Source: Rhodococcus wratislaviensis (lineage in GTDB: Bacteria; Actinomycetota; Actinomycetes; Mycobacteriales; Mycobacteriaceae). From it: a stretch of DNA of 64,000 nucleotides. The position numbers were made by a program, and so were the translations under genes. Below the pieces are notes generated by a model that worked only from the letters and a program-made list of their open reading frames with translations, ran no database searches and had not been told where the DNA came from. Each line of letters starts with the position of its first letter. The stretch's first letter is position 1. Location: contig NZ_UAUI01000022.1 of NCBI RefSeq assembly GCF_900455735.1, positions 637,909-701,908 of the forward strand, given 5' to 3'. This document shows positions 11,101 through 20,100 of this stretch, piece by piece.

Positions 11101-14100
11101 TGGGCGTCGTCGAGCCGCAACACCATTGCCCGCCACAGCGGCGGGGAGGTGAGGTCGAACGGTGTCAGCCGGTCCTGCGCGGTCAGCTGTTCGGCGTAGG
11201 ACGCGCGTTCGGGCTCGTCGAGTTCCCGGAGGTCGAACTCGGCGATGGGCACGTCCAGCCCGGCGCCGAAGAACTGCACCGGCGCGGGCAGGCCTGCGCT
11301 GACGAATCCCGCTCGCAGCGTGGGGTTGCGTCGCTGCAGGGTGCGCAGCGCGGCGGCGAGCCTGTCGGTGTCGAGGCGGTGCGCGAAGTCGAGTGAGAAC
11401 TGCGCCGTGTAGATGTCGGCGCCGGAGTCGAACCCGGCCTGGAAGTACAGACCCTCCTGCAGCGGCGACAGCGGCAGCACCGCGTCCACCCCACTCGGGC
11501 TCGCCTCGACGATCCGGTCGATCTCCTCCTGTGTCAGCGTGACGAGGGGAAGGTCGGACGGCGTGAGCATCGCCGGTCCGTCGTGTTCTCCTGCGGCGTC
11601 GGCCAGCTCACGAAGTGCTGCCACCCAGCCGTCGCTCAACGCGAGGACGTCGGCCTCGCTCAGGTCGGCCTCCGACCAGGCGAAAACTGCCTGCAGTTCG
11701 GTGCCCCGCTCGGACTCCTCGCACAGGGCGTTGATCACCAGCCGGTAGGGGCCACCGAGATCGGCATCGGGATCGGTTGCCAGCGAGTCGGATTCGACCG
11801 CGGGCGTCCAGGCCCCGGGCACCGCGTGCGGCATGCGGCCCAGGTAGTTGAACAGCACCTGCGATTCCGCCCGGGCCGCGAGAAGACCCGCGGTGCGCGC
11901 GTTGACGTACCGCAGCATGCCGTAGCCGATGCCGCCGTCGCGGGCGCCGCGCAGCTGCTCCTTGACGTCCTTGAGCGTCTCGAGCGCGCCCGTGCGGCTG
12001 CGCAACCGGACGGGGGTGACGTTGGTGATCCAGCCGACGGTACGGGACAGGTCCACGCCCTCGGCGAGTTCTTCGCGGCCGTGCCGCTCGAGGTCCACCA
12101 GCAGGTCGTTCTCGCGGCCACGGCCCGCGAGCCATCGGTCGGCCGACAGTCGCAGCGCCGCGAGCAGCACATCGGTGACGTCGGCGCCGGCCACGGCGGG
12201 AACGCGGGTCAGCAGCGCCGTCGTGAGTTGCGGGTCCAGCAGTACCGTCCGCCGTGCGCCGCTGCTCACCACCGCGTGCCCGTCGGTGCCGGGCACCAGA
12301 TCGGCACCGGGTTCGGTGACGCGCACCCAGTGGTCGAGTTCGGCGAGCCGGGCGGGGTCCTGCGCCTGCTCGGTGACGATGCGGGCAAACCCGCGCAGCG
12401 ACGTGGGCACCGGGTCGAGCGCCGCGTCCTGGCCGCTGTCGGCCGCCACCCACGCCATGGCCAGATCCTCGATCAGCGTCCGCCACGACACCCCGTCGAT
12501 CACCAGATGGTGCGCGACGAGGAGGAGCCTGCCCAGCTCCTGCGGGCCGGCGTCGAACCACACCGCCGACAGCATGGTGCCGTCGTCGGGGTCGAGCCGG
12601 TCGGTCGCGGCGTCGGATTCTGCTGCCACCGTCTCGCGCAGCGCCACGGCGTCGAGTCCGGTGACGTCGACACGACGCAGTTCCAGGTCTGCGGATTCGG
12701 TGATCTCGAGCGACCACACACCCGGGGCGTGCCGGGTCAGCTTCTGCCGCAGGCCGTCGTGGTGACCGATCACCGAGTGCAGGGCGGCCGTCAGGACGGT
12801 GGCGCTGGTGCCCGCCGGTGTGTGGAGCAGAACGGCCTGGTTGAAACGGTTCTTACCGCCACTCCATTCGGACAGCCGATGGACCACCGGTAGGGGCGAC
12901 AGGTTGCCGGTGCCCGACTCCTCCACGCGCGCGGCGGGCGCGACGACGGTGGCCGCGACAAGCCGGGCGAGCGCGGCCGGCGTCCGCTGTTCGAAGATCT
13001 GCCGCGGGGTGACGGTGATTCCCTCCCGGCGAGCGAGATTGACCAGGCGGATGGCGAGGATGCTGTCGCCGCCGAGCGCGAAGAAGTCGTCGTCCACCCC
13101 GACGGCCCCGAGACCGAGGACCTCGGCGTAGTGGCCGGCCAGGACCGCTGCCGGTCCGCTGTCCACGGCCGGCGCGGACGTCGCCTGCCCCGGACTCGTG
13201 TGCGCGGAGAAGTCCGGCGCGGGAAGAGCTTTGCGGTCCAGCTTCCCGCTGGGGCCGAGCGGGAACTCGGCCACGGTGACGAACGCGACGGGCACCATGA
13301 ACTCCGGCAGGGCCGCAGTCAGGCGCGCACGGACGTCGTCGACATCGGCGTCCCCGACGATGTACCCGACCAGCTGTTGCTGACCGGGGCGGTCCGAGCG
13401 CACGACGGCGGCAGCCTGCCGCACTCCGGGGCAGGCGGCCATCTGGGCTTCGATCTCGCCCAGTTCGATGCGGAAGCCGCGCAACTTCACCTGATCGTCG
13501 ATCCGGCCGAGGTATTCGACCGCTCCGTCTGCGTCGACCCGGGCGACGTCACCGGTGCGGTACATGCGGGACCCGGTGCGGGAGAACGGATCGGCGACGA
13601 AGCGCTCGGCGCTCAACCCGGGCCTGCCCAGGTAGCCGCGGGCAAGCTGTGGTCCCGACAGGTACAGCTCACCGGCAGCGCCCGCGGGCACCGGCTGCAG
13701 GTACCGATCGAGCACGTAGAGGCCGGTGTTGGACGTCGGCAGGCCGATCGGCACGGACGGCGCGGACGCGTCGATTCCCTGGACGGATGCGGCGTAGCTG
13801 ACGTCGACCGACGCCTCGGTGGGGCCGTAGAGGTTGTCGAGTTCCACTCCCGGCAGGATGTCGGCGACGCGCCGGGCGGAGGCCACGGGAAGCGCCTCAC
13901 CGCTGCACGAGATGATCCGGAGCCCGGTGCACCGGGCGGCGGCGGGCTCGGCGAGGAACACCTCGAGCATCGAGGGCACGAAATGCACACGCGTGATCGA
14001 CTGCCGGATGATGACGTCGGCGAGGTACGCCGGGTCCTTGTGGCCGTCCGGCCGCGCCAGCACGAGGGTCGCCCCGGCGAGCAGCGGCCCGAAGAATTCC

Positions 14101-17100
14101 AGCACCGACACGTCGAAGCTGGACGGCGTCTTCTGGAAGATGTTGTCCGAAGGGGTGATCGGCCGGAACCGCTGCACCCACAGCAGACGATTGACGATGC
14201 CGGCGTGCGGCACGACGACACCCTTGGGCCGTCCCGTCGAACCCGACGTGTAGATCACGTAGGCGGGGTGCTGCGGCGCGAGCGCGACACCGGTCAGCGG
14301 CTCGGGCGAGAACCGGTCGGCGTCCGACACCCGGACCTGCGGAACGCCGGACCCGGCGAACGGCACGGTGCCGTCGGTGAGAACGCAGACCGGTTCCGCG
14401 TCCTCCAGCATGTACGCCAGCCGGTCTGCGGGGTAACCGGTGTCGAGCGGAACGTAGGCGCCGCCCGCCTTCCCGACCGCGAGGAGCGCCACCATCAGGT
14501 CCAGCGAACGGGGCAGTGCCACCGCCACCTTCGACTCGGGTGCCACCCCACGGTCGGCGAGCAGCCGGGCCAGGCGGTTGGCGCGCGCGTGCAGCTCCGC
14601 GTAGGTGAGGTGCTCGTCCTCGAACACGACGGCCACCGCGTCGGGTGTCCGCTCCGCCTGCTCCTCGAGCAGTGCCGTCACCGTCGTCTCGGGGAACTCC
14701 ACCTCGACGTCGCGCAGCGCCGCGTCGATCGGCTCACGCGACGTCAGCGCGACGGAAGACACGTTCTGGTCGACGTCCCGCGTCAGCTCCGCGAGATACG
14801 CCACCGTCGACTCCGCGAACCTGGTCGCGGTCGCCGCATCGATGCGGGCGGCGTCGTACTTCAGCTCGAGTGTCAGCGCGTCACCGGGCACGACGATCAG
14901 CGTCATCGGGTACGGCGGGTGCTCGTCGAACCGGATACCGGTCACCTGCACCGCACCGGTGGGATCCGCCACCGCGCCGTCGCCGAGCGGATAGTTCTCG
15001 AACACGACGAGCGTCTCGAACAGGTTCTGCAGTCCCGCTTCCCGGCGCACCTCGGGCAGGCCGAGGTACTGGTGGTCGAGCAGCGTCGCCTGCTCGTGCT
15101 GCCACCGGGCGAGGGCCTCGGCCACCGTGTCGGTGGGCCGGAACCGCAGCCGGGTGGGCACGGTGTTGATGAACAGGCCCACCATGGTCTCGATACCGGG
15201 CAGGTCACCGCCGCGGCCCGACACCGTCGAACCGAACACCACGTCCTCGCGGCCGGTGAGCCGGCCGAGGACCAGACCCCACGTGCCGTGCACGAGTGTG
15301 CTGAGCGTCAATCCGCGGGCCCGGCCCACCGCGGAGAGCGCGACGGTGTCGTTCGACGGCAGTGTCACCCGGACACTGCGGATCCCGGGCTCCCCCTTCG
15401 ACGAGGGCTTCGGCAGTTCCACCGGCTCGGGGGCGTCGGCGAGCGCCTCCCGCCACACGGCGAGCGACGCCTGACGGTCGCGGGCTCCCAGCCACTCGAG
15501 GTAGCTCCGGTACGGGGTGGGCGTCGGCAGTGCCAGCGGCTGCCCCTCGACGCTGTAGAGGGCCATCAATTCCCGCAACATCACCGGCACCGACCACCCG
15601 TCGGCGACGATGTGGTGAATCGACTGAAGCAGAAGGAACTTCCGGCTCTCCAGCCGGGTGAGCGTGTAGCGGAGCAGGGGTCCGCGGCCGAAGTCGAAAC
15701 CCCGGGCCCGGTCCGCCGCCAGCACCTGTTCGACGCGTTGCTCCGGATCCGCGACGCCGGTGAGGTCGAGCACCTCCATGGGCACCTGGACGTTGTCGCC
15801 GACCACCTGCACGACCCGGCCGTCCGATACCGCCCGCACTCCGACGCGGAGGGCCGCGTGCCGGTCGACGACCGCCTGCAGCCCGCGGTGCAACGCGGCA
15901 GCGTCGACGGGACCGGTCAGTTCGATCGCCTGCTGCACCACGTACGGGTCCGTGCCGGTGTCCTCGAACGCCGACTGGAAGTAGATGCCCTCCTGCAGCG
16001 GTGTCAACGGCAGCACGTCGACCGCACCCGCCAGCGCGTCCACATCCGGCTGCGTCAACGACACCAGCGGGAAGTCCGAAGGCGTGTGAACGCCGAGACG
16101 GTCGACTCCGGCCAGCACCCGCAGCACCGCGGTCCACTCGTCGGCGAGCGCCACGACGGCGTCACGATCGAGCACACCGGGCGCCCACGTCAACGTCGTA
16201 CGCAGGACGGGGCCGTCGGCGCCGTCCTCCGCGATCACGTCGAACGCCAGCGCGTGCCCGAGCGGCATCCGCGGGTCGTCGGCACCGCCCATGGCGCGGG
16301 GCAGCCAGTCGACGCCCTCCGCGGACGTCACCCGCCCGAGGTAGTTGAACAGCACCTGCGGGGTCGGCGTGTGCGCGAGTGCCGGCTGCGGGACACCGAG
16401 GTAACGCAACGCGCCGTAGCCGAACCCGGAACCCAGGATGCGGCGCAACTGGTCCTTCACCGCCTTCAGCGCGTCGGCGAGCCCCGTCTCGCCGACCGCC
16501 GCACCGGGGTCGAGCACCACCGGGTAGACGGTGGTGAACCAGCCGACGGTCCGGGAGAGGTCGAGGGCGGGCCCGTCGCTGCGGCGCACGAGGTCTTCCT
16601 CGCGTCCGTGCCCCTCGAGGTCGAGGAGCACGGGGCCCGGCCCTCCGTCGCGCCACCTCTGCAGCGCCACCGCGACACCGGTGAGGAGCGCGTCGTTGAC
16701 GTGGCCGTGGAACGCTGCGGGCACGGTGGAGAGCAGCGGCCGGGTGAACTCCGGAGGCAGTGTCACCGTGAGGGTTTCGGCGTCACCGGCGAGGTCGAGG
16801 GCCGGATCGAGCGCGCGCGAGCCGAGGAGCGGGTCTTCCGTGGTCGCCGCGTCCGCCCAGAAGGACAGTTCGTGGTCGAAGGCACCCGACCGCGTCTGCT
16901 CGTCGAGCAGCTCGGACCAGCGGCGCAGCGACGTCCCGACCGGAGCGAGTTCGGGGACGCCCCCGGCCGCCACGGCGGTTCCCGCGCGGGCGAGGTCTTC
17001 GAGGATGATCCGCCAGGACACCCCGTCGACCACCAGGTGGTGGCCGATCAGCAGCAACCGGCCGGGCCCCTCGGCTGCGGAGAAGAGGACGGCCTGCACC

Positions 17101-20100
17101 ATCGTGCCCGCATCCGGGTCGAGCCTTCCGATGGCCGCCCGCGTCTCGATGTCGAGTTGCTGGGCGCTGCCGTCTAATTCGACCACCCGCAGGATTCCGT
17201 CGACCGCCGCCGGGGACGGCTCCGGCACGGACAGCGTCCAGCGGTCACCGCGGACAAGCGTCGCGCGCAGGGCGTCGTGCCGCTCGAGTACCGTGGCCAG
17301 GGCCGCCTTCGCGGCATGCCCGTCGAAGGCCGCGGGAGTCTGCACGAGCACCGACTGGTGGAAGGCGGCGATCTCGCCGCCCCGCTCCGCGGTGCGGGCG
17401 AGGATCGGGGTGCTGCGGACGTCACCGACGGCGACGTCGTCGGAGTCCACGGCGGCCCCGGTCCGGCCGTCCTGGACCCGGGCGAGGGCCTCGGCGGTGC
17501 GGAGCTGGAAGATCTCCCGCGGGCTGATCGAAAGACCTTCCCGCCGAGCGTGGTTGACCAGTTGGATCGCGACGATGCTGTCGCCGCCCAACGCGAAGAA
17601 GTCGTCGGTGACGCCCACCGCTTCCACCCCGAGGACACCCGCCATCAGCGCACACAGGGTTTCCTCGGCGGCGGTGCGGGGCGCGACGTTCTCGCCGGCC
17701 GCGCCGAGGTCCGGCTCGGGCAGCGCACGCCGATCCAATTTTCCGTTGGGGGTGAGCGGGAATCGGTCGAGGACGACGAACGCCGACGGCACCATGTACT
17801 CCGGCAGCTTCGACGACGCCCACACCCGCAGCTCGGCGACGTCCGGCACCGAATCCTGCTTCGCCACCACGTAGGCCGCGAGATACTGTGCACCCGACGG
17901 TGTCTCCCGCACGACGACGGCACTGTGCCGGACGGCGGGATGCGACACGATGCCCGCCTCGACGTCCTCGAGTTCGAGTCGCATGCCCCGGATCTTCACC
18001 TGATTGTCGGCGCGGCCGAGGAAGTCGAGGGAACCGTCCGCCGCCCACCGGGCGAGGTCACCGGTTCGGTACAACCGGGAGCCGTCGTTCGCGAACGGGT
18101 TGGCGACGAAGCGGGACGCCGTCAGCCCCGGGGCGTCCACGTATCCGCGGCCGAGGAGGAATCCGCCGGCGTACAGCTCACCGCCCGTGCCGAGCGGCAC
18201 CGGGTTCAGGTGTTCGTCCAGGACGTACAGCTGCGTGTTGGGGTTCGGGCGACCGATCGACGTCGCGATCCGCGCGGCGTCCTTCCGGTAGATCACGTGC
18301 GACACACCGATCGTCGCCTCCGCCGGGCCGTAGCCGTGATACAGCGTGATGGCGAGCTGCGATCGGAACCTCTCGAACAGACGCGGTGTGAGGACCTCGC
18401 CGCCGCACCACACGTGCTTCAGCGCCGCCAGCCGATCCGTGCCCCGCGCCAGGTCGAGCAGCACGTCCAGCATCGACGACACGAGGTAGACGAACGTCAC
18501 CGACTCGCCGGCGATCAGGTCCAGCAGATACTGCGGGTCCCGCTCCCCGCCGGGCTCGGCCACCACCAGCCGGCCACCCGCGACCAGCGGCAGCAGAATC
18601 TCGTTCACGGAGATGTCGAACGACAGCGGGGCCTTGAACAGCGACGCGTCCGCGGGCCCGAAGCTCAGGATCTCGTCACGCTGCCACAACAGCCGCGCGC
18701 AGACGGCCTCGTGACGGATCATGGCGCCCTTGGGCCTGCCCGTCGAACCCGACGTGAAGATGACATACGCCAGCCGCGAACCCTGCACGGTCACCGCGGG
18801 CGGCTCGGTGGACTGCTCGGCATACGCCCACGCCGCGAGGTCGACCGGCACGGCCCGCTCCCCCGCGTCGGCGACTCCGCCGGGGCCGGTGAGAACGAGC
18901 GCGGCCCCGGCGTCGGCGAGGACCGACATCCGGCGGTCCGCCGGCCACGACGGGTCGAGGGGCACGAACGCCCCACCCGAGCACATGACGGCGAGCAGTC
19001 CGATCACCATCTCCGCGGAACGCGGGAGACCGACCGCCACAACTGTTTCCGCCTCGACCCCGCGGGCGCGCAGGTGATGGGACAGCTGCGCCACGTGTTC
19101 CCCGAGTTCCCGGTAGGTGAGCCGGGTGTCGCCGGCGATCACGGCCTCGGCATCCGGTGTCCGCGACACCTGAGCGTGGAACAGGTCGGGAACCGTCACC
19201 GATTCCTGCGGGGACGCGGTGTCGTTGAACTCCACCAGCAACTGCGTGCGCTCGGCCTCCGTCATCGGATCGAGCGACGCGATGGGCTGCGACGGGTCGG
19301 CGACGAACTGCCCGACGAAGTGCTCGAGCCCGCGGCGATGCTCCTCGAGCTCGGCGCCGAGACCGGCCGGCGCCCGGAGATCGATCTGGATGGGCTCCGC
19401 ATCCTGCCCACCGCGGATGGAGAAATCGAGGTCGCGGACCGGTCCGGTGGCCGAACCCCGCACCCACGCCGGGAAACCGCCGAACGTCAGCGAGTGCTCG
19501 AACATCATGGAATTGATTCCGGGACCGAAGATCTGACGGTCCGGATCGATCGCTCGCAGGTCGCGGGCGAGGTCCTCGCCGCGGTAGCGGCCGTGCCGCA
19601 GCACCGAGATCAGCGTCGTGTCGATGCGGGTGGCGAGCTCACCGACGGTCATCTCGGGATCCACCTGCACCCGGAGCGGCAGGATCGTCGAGCACATTCC
19701 AGGGATGCGGCGCAGTTCGCGTCCGACCCGGGCCGTCATCGGCAGCGACAACGTGAGGTCGCGGCGGCCGGTGAACCGGTGGATGTACGCCACGACCGCG
19801 GCGAGCGGCAGCCGGGTGCGCCTGATCCCGGCGTCGGAGGCGAAGGTGTAGATCGCGTCGGCGTCGTCGCCGTCGATCTCGACGAGGGCGGAGATCGGCG
19901 ACCCGGAGTGGTCGACGACCTGCGGGAGCAGCCGAGGCGGCTCCGGCGCGTCGATCACCTGCTGGATCCAGAAGTCGCGGTCGGACTCGAAGCGCGTCGA
20001 CGCACGGTAGTCGCGGTCGGACGCCACGATCGTGTCGAGGGGCCACGGCGCCGTCGACGTCTCGAGTTCCGGGTGCTCGTATCGATCGACGACATCGGCC